Shown here in pieces: positions 27,818-37,323 of a DNA stretch of 60,795 nt. The stretch comes from Chitinophagaceae bacterium (GTDB lineage: Bacteria > Bacteroidota > Bacteroidia > Chitinophagales > UBA10324). How positions within the stretch are numbered: position 1 is the first letter of the stretch; each line of letters begins with the position of its first letter. The notes below the pieces were generated by a model. That model had not been told where the DNA came from and did no database searches. It was given only the letters and a program-made list of their open reading frames with translations. Made by a program: the position numbers and the translations under genes. Where the stretch lies: positions 1 to 60,795 of the forward strand of contig CANJII010000021.1 of NCBI GenBank assembly GCA_947474435.1. The letters run 5' to 3'.

Positions 27818-29248
27818 ATGGAATCAAGAATTACAAGAACTAAAATTATTGCCACTGTTGGTCCGGCATCGTCTTCTTATGCTATGCTGAAAAAATTAAC
27901 TGTAGCCGGAGTGAATACTTTCCGCTTAAATTTTTCGCACGGTTCGCATGCCACACATAAAGCGGTTATTGATTCAATAAAAAAAATAAGAACGGAACTT
28001 AAAACTCACATTGGGATACTTGCAGATTTGCAAGGACCAAAAATCAGGATTGGTGAAGTGGCTGGTGCTCCGGTTTATTTAACTGATGGTAAAGAAATTA
28101 TTCTTTCTACTATTAAAGCAAATTCAGATTCGAGAAATGTTTTTGTCAATTACAGCAAATTTGCTTCTGATGTAAAGGTGGGCGATGCTGTGTTGATTGA
28201 TGATGGTCAGTTGGAGCTAAAAGTTATTTCAACAAACAATACTGATACGGTTAAATGCAAAGTGATTCATGGTGGTGCCCTGAACAGCCGTAAAGGAGTT
28301 AATCTTCCAAACTCTGAAACATCGCTTCCGTCTCTCACGAAAAAAGACCTGAAAGATTTGAAATTTATTTTGGATGAAGGCGTAAACTGGATTGCTCTTT
28401 CATTTGTGCGAAATGCAAAAGATATTATTCACCTGAAAAAAATAATAGCAAAAAGCGGAAAGAAAATTAAAGTGATAGCAAAAATTGAAAAGCCACAAGC
28501 TGTAAATAACATTGATGACATTATTCGCGAGAGTGATGCAATTATGATTGCAAGAGGAGATTTGGGAGTTGAAATGCCACAACAGGATATTCCGATTACT
28601 CAAAAACTGGTGATTTCAAAGTGTATTAAGGAAGCCAAACCGGTAATTATTGCCACTCAAATAATGCAGAGCATGGTTGACAATGCACGACCAACACGAG
28701 CAGAAATTAATGATGTTGCAAATGGAATTTTTGACGGAGCTGATGCTTTAATGCTGAGTGCTGAAACAGCCACCGGGAAATTTCCGGTTTTGGTGATTGA
28801 AACCATAAAAGACATTGCATTAAATATTGAAAAGCAGGAAATAATTTTTAATAAAAAGCAAACTGCTGATATGCATTCAAAAACTTATTTGTCTGATGCC
28901 ATATGTTACAATGCGTGTAAAATAGCAGGTGATGTTAATGCAAAAGGAATAATAAGTATGACCCGTAGCGGTTACACTGCATTTATGATTTCGAGTTACC
29001 GACCAAAAGCGCGCATACTAATTTTTATGGAAGACAAAAATCTGCTCGATACTTTGAGTATTGTTTGGGGAGTAGAAACATTTGTTTACAAAAAATTTGC
29101 CTCAACAGATAAAACCATTGACGATGTAAAGAAGATTGTGAAAAAATTTGGAAGGGTGATCAAGGGAGATATTGTAATTAATACTGCTGCCATGCCTGTG
29201 CATTGGATAGGAACCACCAACATGTTAAAAATAAGTGTGATTGATTGA
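27818..29248 (+). CDS. pyk: Pyruvate kinase
   Basis: Last step of glycolysis: PEP plus ADP gives pyruvate plus ATP. The 476 residues open with RTKIIATVGPASSSY and RLNFSHGSH (substrate/K+ site) and contain VIAKIEKPQAVNNID with the catalytic lysine, MIARGDLGVEMP with a metal ligand, and ADALMLSAETATGKFPV. The C-terminal allosteric domain is present but has no extra PEP-utiliser domain. The next gene begins inside its stop codon (TGATG), so the two are translationally coupled. Confidence 0.97.
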   Translation: MESRITRTKIIATVGPASSSYAMLKKLTVAGVNTFRLNFSHGSHATHKAVIDSIKKIRTELKTHIGILADLQGPKIRIGEVAGAPVYLTDGKEIILSTIKANSDSRNVFVNYSKFASDVKVGDAVLIDDGQLELKVISTNNTDTVKCKVIHGGALNSRKGVNLPNSETSLPSLTKKDLKDLKFILDEGVNWIALSFVRNAKDIIHLKKIIAKSGKKIKVIAKIEKPQAVNNIDDIIRESDAIMIARGDLGVEMPQQDIPITQKLVISKCIKEAKPVIIATQIMQSMVDNARPTRAEINDVANGIFDGADALMLSAETATGKFPVLVIETIKDIALNIEKQEIIFNKKQTADMHSKTYLSDAICYNACKIAGDVNAKGIISMTRSGYTAFMISSYRPKARILIFMEDKNLLDTLSIVWGVETFVYKKFASTDKTIDDVKKIVKKFGRVIKGDIVINTAAMPVHWIGTTNMLKISVID

Positions 29249-30342
29249 TGATTAATAATTCAAGTGAAAGCAATAAGCCGGAAAATTATTTTCGTGCTTT
29301 AACCGGTATCAGAGCCATTGCTGCTTTCATTGTTTTCTTTCACCATTTTAATCCGGTGTCTAAAAATATTTTTTCAGGCGAATTGTATAATTTCATAAAA
29401 GAGTTTCACATGGGGGTTACCGTTTTTTTTGTGCTAAGCGGTTTTTTAATCGCATTCAGATACATGGATGTTGGAAAATTAAACTTCAGGAAATACATGA
29501 TCAACCGTATTGCGCGTATTTATCCAATGTATTTTCTTTTGACCACTTTCACCTTCATCATTTTTTATTTCTTTCAGCAGAAAAACACAGCGAATGATTT
29601 AGCGCTGTATTTTTATAACATAACTTTTCTAAAAGGATTTTTTGCTGATTTGAAATTTACCGGTATTGCGCAAGGGTGGTCGCTTACTGTGGAAGAACTT
29701 TTTTATATAACTGCTCCGTTAATTTTTATCGCCATCAGAAAAAATAAATTAAACCTGATTTTGTTGCCAATGGCAATAACAGGTTTTGGGTTATTGATTG
29801 TTTTAATCGCAGGCAAAATTGACTATCAGGGATTTTTTAAATCCAATAATTTTATGTTTATCTATACTTTTTTTGGAAGGTGCAGTGAGTTTTTTATTGG
29901 TATTGCCTTATCAATTTTTTATAAAAAATACAAGAATCGAATAAATACAAATTGGTCAACCTATTCGGCCATCGTTATAATAATACTATGCATATTGGAA
30001 ATGAGTTTGCAAAAAAAAGGATTTATTGGTGGTATTCCTCCATCAGGAATTTTGATTAATAATCTGATTCTTCCGTTCTTTGGAATTGCACTATTGTTCT
30101 GGGGATTACTTACTGAAAAAACAATCGTTCAAAAATTGTTAAGTTCAGATTTGTTTGTGCTGCTGGGCAAAAGTTCTTATATCTTTTATCTCATTCACCT
30201 TGGAGTTATTCAATTAGTAATTACAAATAGAATTTCAGGAAACTATTTTGTCCTGTTTGTTTTGATAAATATTATCTCCATTCTTCTTTTTAAAATGCTG
30301 GAAGAACCAATCAATTTATACTTAAGGAAAAAACTGAGTTAA
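29248..30342 (+). CDS. Acyltransferase-3 family membrane protein
   Basis: A 364-residue membrane protein of the acyltransferase-3 (OafA/NodX) type, which transfers acetyl or other acyl groups to surface sugars. Near the N-terminus is RALTGIRAIAAFIVFFHHF with the conserved histidine pair, then GVTVFFVLSGFLIAFRYMD, RIARIYPMYFL and QGWSLTVEELFY. About ten helices. The ATG at 29248 overlaps the pyk stop by one base; a TTG just before is less likely. Its stop codon directly abuts the stop of the convergent GH92 gene. Confidence 0.88.
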   Translation: MINNSSESNKPENYFRALTGIRAIAAFIVFFHHFNPVSKNIFSGELYNFIKEFHMGVTVFFVLSGFLIAFRYMDVGKLNFRKYMINRIARIYPMYFLLTTFTFIIFYFFQQKNTANDLALYFYNITFLKGFFADLKFTGIAQGWSLTVEELFYITAPLIFIAIRKNKLNLILLPMAITGFGLLIVLIAGKIDYQGFFKSNNFMFIYTFFGRCSEFFIGIALSIFYKKYKNRINTNWSTYSAIVIIILCILEMSLQKKGFIGGIPPSGILINNLILPFFGIALLFWGLLTEKTIVQKLLSSDLFVLLGKSSYIFYLIHLGVIQLVITNRISGNYFVLFVLINIISILLFKMLEEPINLYLRKKLS

Positions 30343-33285
30343 TTAATCAATTTGTATCTCATCAATAAACAACCAGCTCGGTTCGCCTTTTCCAAGATGC
30401 CACTGCGGACATTTTTGAATTGATTTTGCAAATACTTTTAAATAACGCGCATGTAATGGATTGAATGAACATTCCAGTGCAGGTGAAATCATTATTCCGT
30501 TTGCATCGTGTTCTTCAACAACCATGTCGATTGATGAAACTTGTTTCCAATTTATGTTATCATCTGAAAGGAAGTATTGAACTTTTGTTGGATTAAAAAT
30601 CCATGCATCTCTTTTATTCAACCAATCGGTTTGAATGTGCTTGATTGTTCGTTTCTCACCTAAATCAACAGTTGCTTCAAAATCAGTTCCGTGAAAACCC
30701 TGCCATGCACCGAATGAATTTGTTTCGCCTAATACTTCATCCACCAAACCCATTTCACCATCAGCAGTATATTGATAACTGTAAGGAAATTTATAGTTAA
30801 CTGTTTTTTGAAAAGAGATTTTTTTGAAGTCAACTGACTCAGCATTTTTTGCAGCAAAAAAAAATTTGCTGCTAAGGATTTCATTTTGCTTTGTCGAATA
30901 AGCCGTCATTTTATTCCCCGAGTTTAAGTAAAACGCTCCAGCATATTTTATGGCTTTAGTAACAAGGGGACTCTCCTCACCAATGAAGTAATAGAGATCA
31001 GCATTTGATTCGATTGTGTTAATTGAAATTAAAATTGAGTCAACAAATGTTCGCGAATCATACTTGAAGTAAGGTACAGGAGTCGATTTGTTTTCGAGGA
31101 TAGAATTTTTCTCCAAAAAAGATTTTGTATCCGAATTAGTTGCCTGACTACTTATGGTCAACTTCAATTCTTCTCCATGTAAAATATCATCATGAGAAAT
31201 AAAGCACGGAAGAAATTCTTCCTTCCTGTTTTTCAATTCTGATTTGCTTACATAAATATTTTGCTCCGAATGATTTTCAGCTTTGATGATAAAAGTTTTT
31301 CCACCATCCAAATGAATTTTTACTTCTGAAAATAATGGTGAACCCAGCGCATAATAATTTGAACCTGGGCAAACAGGATAAAATCCCATAGCACTGAAAA
31401 TATACCATGCGCTCATTTGTCCGCAATCATCGTTACCTATTAAACCATTTCTTCCGGTGTGATAAAAATTCTCAAGTATGTAGCGCACCTTGTCAATGCT
31501 CTTTGCAGGTTTACCAATGTAATTGTAGAGCCACGCGAAATGATGACTTGGTTCATTGCCGTGCGCATACTGCCCGAGTAAGCCACTGATGTCCGGTTGC
31601 TCACGACCTTTCAATTCAGAGTGCGCAGTGAAAAGTGAATCGAGTTTGTATTCGAAGTTTTCATTTCCTCCCATCAACTGAATGAGACCTGGTATATCCT
31701 GCGCCACTGCAAATAAATATTGCCATGCATTTGCTTCTGTGTAATTCGCGTTCACTTCAAACGGATCGAATGGCGAAATCCATTTTCCATACTTGCGAGC
31801 TGTAAAAAATTTAGCTTCCGGATTCCAGAGATTCTGATAATAAGAACTGCGCTCATAAAACTTTTGCACGATTGTATCATTCCAATTCATCTGCTGCGCC
31901 ATTCGAGCAATGCAATAATCATCGTAAGCATACTCCATTGTTTTGCTCACGCTTTCATTTTCTTTATCACTCGGTATGTATCCTTTCTCCTGATAATAAC
32001 CGAGACCACTGCGCGTATCAATCGCACTCTTAATCATGGCGCGCAAGGCAAGCGTGGTGTCAAAATCTTTTATGCCCTTCATAAATGCATCGGCAATCAC
32101 CGGAATGGAATGATAGCCAATCATGCAATCAGTTTCGTTGCTGCACAATTCCCAAACTGGCAAGCGACCGCTCTCATTAAATTTATTCAGCAGCGAGCGG
32201 ATGAAATCATTGTCGCGCTTCGGGTCAATAATCGTCATGAGCGGATGCAGCGCACGATAAGTATCCCACAACGAAAAAATATGATACTGATGATGACCTG
32301 CATCAACGGTATGAATGCTGTCATCCATTCCTCTGTATCTGCCGTCCACATCATCTTCGAGCGAAGGATGAATCATGCAGTGATAAAGTGAAGTGTAAAA
32401 ATTAGTGCGCTGTTCTTCGGTTCCACCTTTCACTTCAATCTTTGAAAGTGCGCGCTGCCATTTTGCTTTTGCTGAATCTTTAATAGCCTCAAAGGATTTT
32501 CCCATTGCCTCCGCTTCTAAATTTTTTTCAGCCCCTTCAATTGATGTATAAGAAATTGCAACCTTGATTAAAACATCTTTTGATTTTTCGAAATGAAGAA
32601 TTGCTCTTCCGTTTGTTGTTGTATCAATTTTTGAAATGTGATTTGAAAAAGTGGAAGCAAAAAATATTTTTTCATTCGAAGCCCAGCCAGATGAAAAGCG
32701 ATACCCAATAATTGTTGAATCATTTTTTTGTTGAAGAAAAGTTTTAGTTGCGTTGTCATTTACTCCATGCACCAAATCAATTAGCACAAAATTTTCTTTC
32801 TCTTCCGGAAAAACATAATGATGAAATCCGCATCGCTCTGTTGCTGTTAATTCAACTTCAATTCCATTATCAAACTTTACTGAATAAAATCCTGCTTCAG
32901 CTTTTTCGTTTTCGTGTTTGAAAGATTGATGAATGAGCGAATCCTTTTCTTTTTCGAGATATGGCTGAAACAAAATATCTCCCAAATCACCACAACCGGT
33001 TCCACTTAAATGTGTGTGACTGAATCCCTGAATAGTTGAATCATCTGAATGATATCCGCTGCAATGTTCCCATCCTGTTGTTTTTGTATCGGGTGAAAGT
33101 TGCACCATTCCAAACGGAACACATGCGCCGGGAAAGGTGTGTCCGGTTCCTGCCGTGCCAATGAAAGGATCAACAGATTCAACCGGTGATTTTTCTTTTG
33201 AGCAGGAAAAAAATAAAATGGAAAGTAGAAGTAAAAAAGTTGTTGATGAAAACACAAACAACAAACGGCAATTAAATATTTTCAT
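30343..33285 (-). CDS. GH92 family alpha-mannosidase lipoprotein
   Basis: A 980-residue exported glycosidase of family GH92, the calcium-dependent exo-alpha-mannosidases prominent in Bacteroidota. The signal segment ends in FFSC (lipid cysteine near 28). It is followed by VDPFIGTAGTGHTFPGACVP and SPDTKTTGWEHCSGYH, both highly typical. The catalytic region contains DTYRALHPLMTI, GYHSIPVIADA and HGNEPSHHFAWLYNY, then GNDDCGQMSAWYIFSAMGFY, the general base/metal zone. The C-terminal 200 residues add a beta-rich region and an F5/8-type carbohydrate-binding domain (WQGFHGTDFEATVDLGEKRT). It is not next to a SusC/SusD pair, so this is not a classic polysaccharide locus. Confidence 0.93.
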   Translation of the reverse strand: MKIFNCRLLFVFSSTTFLLLLSILFFSCSKEKSPVESVDPFIGTAGTGHTFPGACVPFGMVQLSPDTKTTGWEHCSGYHSDDSTIQGFSHTHLSGTGCGDLGDILFQPYLEKEKDSLIHQSFKHENEKAEAGFYSVKFDNGIEVELTATERCGFHHYVFPEEKENFVLIDLVHGVNDNATKTFLQQKNDSTIIGYRFSSGWASNEKIFFASTFSNHISKIDTTTNGRAILHFEKSKDVLIKVAISYTSIEGAEKNLEAEAMGKSFEAIKDSAKAKWQRALSKIEVKGGTEEQRTNFYTSLYHCMIHPSLEDDVDGRYRGMDDSIHTVDAGHHQYHIFSLWDTYRALHPLMTIIDPKRDNDFIRSLLNKFNESGRLPVWELCSNETDCMIGYHSIPVIADAFMKGIKDFDTTLALRAMIKSAIDTRSGLGYYQEKGYIPSDKENESVSKTMEYAYDDYCIARMAQQMNWNDTIVQKFYERSSYYQNLWNPEAKFFTARKYGKWISPFDPFEVNANYTEANAWQYLFAVAQDIPGLIQLMGGNENFEYKLDSLFTAHSELKGREQPDISGLLGQYAHGNEPSHHFAWLYNYIGKPAKSIDKVRYILENFYHTGRNGLIGNDDCGQMSAWYIFSAMGFYPVCPGSNYYALGSPLFSEVKIHLDGGKTFIIKAENHSEQNIYVSKSELKNRKEEFLPCFISHDDILHGEELKLTISSQATNSDTKSFLEKNSILENKSTPVPYFKYDSRTFVDSILISINTIESNADLYYFIGEESPLVTKAIKYAGAFYLNSGNKMTAYSTKQNEILSSKFFFAAKNAESVDFKKISFQKTVNYKFPYSYQYTADGEMGLVDEVLGETNSFGAWQGFHGTDFEATVDLGEKRTIKHIQTDWLNKRDAWIFNPTKVQYFLSDDNINWKQVSSIDMVVEEHDANGIMISPALECSFNPLHARYLKVFAKSIQKCPQWHLGKGEPSWLFIDEIQID

Positions 33286-33389
33286 TTTCTTTCAATTAAG
33301 TGAAGCGAACCTAATTTCTTTTTTTGAAAATGACATTCTCAATTTTTGAAAAAGGAATTGCATGGTTATTTTGCGCAAAAAAATAATAT

Positions 33390-34894
33390 ATGAAGTCTAA
33401 TTTTATTTTCTTTTTTCTTTTTATCCTTTCAATAAAAATTGAAGCACAAACTATTTCTGTCAATTACTCGCCAGTAATAGAAGGCATTGATCAAAAGTAT
33501 GGTCGTGTAATATGGCTGAGTAATGGTCAGGATTTAAATTACATCGGCAGTCAAGGATTAAGTATAAAAAATGCAACTACAGTTACCGAAGTAAAAAGTG
33601 ATATGACAATTGGTAATAAAACCGCATTCGGATTAATCGGAATCAATGATGCGGGATTTACAAGGTTGTGGAATATAAAAAATATAGCCATTGGTTTTAG
33701 TGCTTATACCTCCATCTATAGCGGAGGCGATGACATGACTTTTAAAAGTATTCAATTAAATAACAAGGGAGAACTTGAAAAAGAAGTGGAAGAAATTGGT
33801 TTATATCCATCAGCAGCTTTTGGTGCAACAGCAATACAACTTCAAGCCCCGATGGCAATTACACACTTTATTATAACAAGCCGGGATTTGTAAATAGTAA
33901 TTACGGATTCGTTGTTATTGAAGGAACAAATCATGAAGTACGGAATTTCTCTATGCCAACAGGGTATTCTTATAGCACTTACAAAATGATAAATGCGGTG
34001 ATTGATAATGCAGGAAACATTTTAGTGCTGTCAACCATGAAACAATCAACAAGCTCATACGGTTATCAATTAAAATTATTTGCAGGCGATGATAATACGG
34101 GCGTGGAAGTGCCGATTGCCACACTTGAAAAATTAAAATATGTGGATGATTTATTTCTGGTGTGTGATACAAAGGGGGTAACCTATTTGACCGGAAGATA
34201 TTTGGAAAGCAAGGACCAGAATTTTAATGCTGAAGGATTTTTTATTCAGAAAATAAATACTTCCACGGCCAAAGCAGAAATATGGATGAATGCAAATTTT
34301 AAAACTGACGCACAGGATTTAAAAGTTTTAAATCGAACTATGCGCGTTGATAAAATTGTATGCCTGCCTGATGGAAGTTTTGGAATGATGGGTGAATGTA
34401 CTTTTAACACCAACACAGGATATACCGCTGATTATTTAAATGACCGGGTATATGAATGGATGGAAAGTGTTTTGATCATGAAAGTGAGCGCGACCGGAAA
34501 AATTATTTCTTCAAAAATTATTGACCGCACTCAGAATATTGTTGACCCTGTAAAGAGGATTTATTGTGGTTCAGTTTTTTTGGTAAAGGGAACCAAGTGC
34601 TACCTGGTTTATAACGATAATCTTGGAAACATTGAAAAAAGAAAAGCAAGTGATAAGCCGGGAAATTATTCAGCTTATCGCGATAATTCTTCAATGATTC
34701 TTGCTGAAATTGATTTGGCGAATTGTTCTTACATCGAAAAATACATTGCGGATATAAAGCCTTGCACTGATAAATTAAAACCTATTCTGATTCCTGAATT
34801 CGGGCAGTTGTGTAATGATGATAAAACCATTGCAGTGAAATTGGATATAGGAGTGAAGGGAAGTTGCCGATATGTTTTTGTGAATGTAGAATAA
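33390..34894 (+). pseudogene. Secreted protein gene interrupted by a frameshift
   Basis: Two adjacent open frames (33390-33893 and a second with its first ATG at 33953, ending at 34894) appear to be one gene. The first starts with a Sec signal peptide (FFFLFILSIKIEAQ). The second frame is open well upstream of its first ATG, and reads SPDGNYTLYYNKPGFVNSNY where the first frame reads LQAPMAITHF. A one-base shift near 33836-33845 (codons for ATAIQ into TSSPDGNYT) restores a protein of about 500 residues with repeated beta-propeller-like segments. No family is recognised. It is either a real lesion or a sequence error. Confidence 0.6.
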
Positions 34895-34915
34895 GAAATT
34901 ATTCACCAAGGTGAA

Positions 34916-36097
34916 TTAATTTATTTCACTATCAATTGGTTTAAATAATTTTTCAAAAAATTTTGCAGGTAAAGTCAAACTCATCTTATCAATGGTGATG
35001 GACATTAACCATGATGCAATAAAAATAAGCAGTAGCGAAAGCGACAGCACAAGAATCACTGAATTATTATAATACTGCTGATAATCCAGCTGTAATAGCA
35101 GCCAACTTGAAAAGGAACCAATAACAATTGGATGCAGCAGATATAAGCTGAAAGAGAGTTTCCCTAAAAATGAAATTGGCTTTATACTTAAAACTGTAAT
35201 AAGCAATGGTGATAAAATTATCCCACATACTAAAAAAGCCGAACCATAAAAGTGAAAGGATTCACGGTTATGCAATACAAATTTTACAATGAGTTTCTCA
35301 TAGATAGTTCCGGAAATATCCTGACTGGAAAAAAAACCGCCAAATAAAATTCCAACTACCAGCAAAAAGATTTTTACAGGAATGCTCCATTTCCTTTTTC
35401 CAAAATCAATTAATTGCGGATAATAATTACTCAGAAGAATTCCAACAACAAATGATGCATAAAAAAAATTTTCTGTTTTTATAAACAGGAATAAAAATAC
35501 AGGGTAGATGATCCATCGATTGCGTAAGTTATGTGTGAGCGCCAACAAAGCAAACACCAACATTGAACCAAACAACTCAATGGACATGGTCCAGTACACT
35601 GTGTTGTACTTATTGTTGCCATAGTAAAACACTTCAATAAAACCATTGTACAGCCAATCATTTATATCAGGATTAAACTGCCAGAAAGTTCCAAGCCACC
35701 AGTCTGATTTCGAAACCTGAGAAGCCGACACATTATAAAATATATGAAGTTTTAAAAATATAAATGCAATGGTTACAGTAAAAAACACCGGAATAAATAA
35801 CCTGAAATATCTTTTTACTGCTGAAGTAATAAGCAATGACGAATCATTTGTTCTGAAATATTTTTGACTAAGTACAAATCCGCTCAACACAAAAAAAATA
35901 TAGACTGCAAAATTTCCATTTGTAAAAACACTGAGCGGAGAATAACTGTACCAGACTTCCAGCTTCCCATCACCAAAATGTGTTTGCGAAAAATCTCCTG
36001 AATAAGTTGCCGGATAAAATGCAACTAATAAATGATGCATGACCACCATCAAAGCCGCTAACCCTCTGAGCCCATCTAAATATTTTATTTTATTCAA
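34916..36097 (-). CDS. Acyltransferase-3 family membrane protein
   Basis: A 393-residue paralogue-type relative of the acyltransferase at 29248. It has KYLDGLRGLAALMVVMHHLL at the N-terminus, FAVYIFFVLSGFVLSQKYF, RYFRLFIPVFFTV and TVYWTMSIELFGSMLVF, with about ten helices. The start appears to be TTG at 36097, since no ATG or GTG lies upstream in frame and the next ATG falls inside the first helix. Its substrate is unknown; no glycan cluster is nearby. Confidence 0.86.
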   Translation of the reverse strand: MNKIKYLDGLRGLAALMVVMHHLLVAFYPATYSGDFSQTHFGDGKLEVWYSYSPLSVFTNGNFAVYIFFVLSGFVLSQKYFRTNDSSLLITSAVKRYFRLFIPVFFTVTIAFIFLKLHIFYNVSASQVSKSDWWLGTFWQFNPDINDWLYNGFIEVFYYGNNKYNTVYWTMSIELFGSMLVFALLALTHNLRNRWIIYPVFLFLFIKTENFFYASFVVGILLSNYYPQLIDFGKRKWSIPVKIFLLVVGILFGGFFSSQDISGTIYEKLIVKFVLHNRESFHFYGSAFLVCGIILSPLLITVLSIKPISFLGKLSFSLYLLHPIVIGSFSSWLLLQLDYQQYYNNSVILVLSLSLLLIFIASWLMSITIDKMSLTLPAKFFEKLFKPIDSEIN

Positions 36098-36167
36098 TGA
36101 AAATATTTTTTGTTCGAACTTAATAATATTGATAAATGAATTTTAGTATATCTGTTATGATTATTTA

Positions 36168-37139
36168 TTATTCAGTAAAGTAGGAGGCATCCGTTAATGC
36201 AAATCCTTGGGTATTGTAGTGCGCATAATTAAATCCTTTGTGCAAACCATAACCGCCGTACTCGCCTGCTTTGTTAATGGCAATAAAAGCAACTTGAATG
36301 TCTTTTACTTTTTCAGGATATTTTTTTGCTACCCGATTCACCACTTCCTTGCACGCTTCAACCGGAGATTTTCCTTGTCGCATCATTTCAACCACCATTG
36401 CACTGCCTGCAGTTTTAATCACAAACTCGCCGTGACCGGTTGCTGTAGCTGCGCCAATTTCATTGTCAACAAATAATCCGGCACCAATAATAGGAGAGTC
36501 GCCAACACGACCGTGCATTTTGTAAGCGAGTCCACTTGTGGTGCATGCGCCTGATAAATTTCCATTTGCATCCATTGCAATCATTCCGATGGTATCATGA
36601 TTTTCGAAATTGATTACCGGTGCGTACTTACTGGTCTTTAACCATTCTTTCCATGCAGCTTCCGATTCCGGAGTCAATAAATTTTCTTTCTTGAATCCGT
36701 TGTCCAATGCAAATTTCAATGCGCCTTCACCAACTAAAATTACATGTGGCGTTTTTTCCATTACCATTCGCGCAACCGAAACCGGATGTACAATGTGTTC
36801 AAGACAACAAACTGAACCTGCCTGGCCATTCTCATCCATGATGCAGGAGTCGAGAGTAACTAAGCCGTCACGATCCGGCAATCCCCCCAAACCAACCGAA
36901 GTTACTTTCGGATCTGCTTCCGGAACTTTCACTCCTGCCTCAACAGCATCCAATGCGCGACCACCTGTACTTAAAATTTTCCATGCAGCTTCATTTGCCG
37001 CAACTCCGAAATTCCAGGTGGAAAGCACCAAAGGTTTTCCGGTTATCATTTTTCCTGAAAAGGAATTTGAATCAAATGGAATGGCAAGTGCCGCTGCACC
37101 TGCTGAAGTTTGAGTAATAAATTTTCGTCGTGAAAGCAT
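36168..37139 (-). CDS. Glycosylasparaginase (N4-(beta-GlcNAc)-L-asparaginase)
   Basis: Ntn-hydrolase of 323 residues that cleaves the GlcNAc-Asn bond of N-linked glycopeptides. A twin-arginine-like signal (SRRKFITQTSAGAAALAIP) suggests export after folding. The autocleavage site is NHDTIGMIAMDANG: cleavage before the Thr of HDT-I-G creates the N-terminal nucleophile. HGRVGDSPIIGAGLFVDNE and ATGHGEFVIK form the substrate pocket. The GH92 mannosidase lies about 2.9 kb away in the same direction, and both could act on host or algal N-glycans (inference). Confidence 0.92.
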   Translation of the reverse strand: MLSRRKFITQTSAGAAALAIPFDSNSFSGKMITGKPLVLSTWNFGVAANEAAWKILSTGGRALDAVEAGVKVPEADPKVTSVGLGGLPDRDGLVTLDSCIMDENGQAGSVCCLEHIVHPVSVARMVMEKTPHVILVGEGALKFALDNGFKKENLLTPESEAAWKEWLKTSKYAPVINFENHDTIGMIAMDANGNLSGACTTSGLAYKMHGRVGDSPIIGAGLFVDNEIGAATATGHGEFVIKTAGSAMVVEMMRQGKSPVEACKEVVNRVAKKYPEKVKDIQVAFIAINKAGEYGGYGLHKGFNYAHYNTQGFALTDASYFTE

Positions 37140-37323
37140 GAATCAAAAATGAAAAAATAAAATTGATTAGTTGAAAAATATTCAATGTTGAAAAATCAAT
37201 TGAAAATTTTGATTCGTTTTATCATCATTAAAAACGGACAACACAATTCAGGCAAGTGATACTGCATACTGTAAACTGCCTACTGTCTATTGAAGATCCT
37301 GGACATCAAAGTCGGGACTGACC

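Noticed and set aside
31720-32391. 223-codon open frame on the plus strand
   Set aside because: It lies fully antisense to the GH92 gene, has no family features, and its open state follows from the codon use of the real gene.
36610-37113. 167-codon open frame on the plus strand
   Set aside because: Antisense to the glycosylasparaginase gene, with no recognisable protein features.
37140-37323. ACTGCATACTG/ACTGCCTACTG strings in the gap before the asparaginase gene
   Set aside because: Imperfect and short; no hairpin, promoter or gene could be supported.
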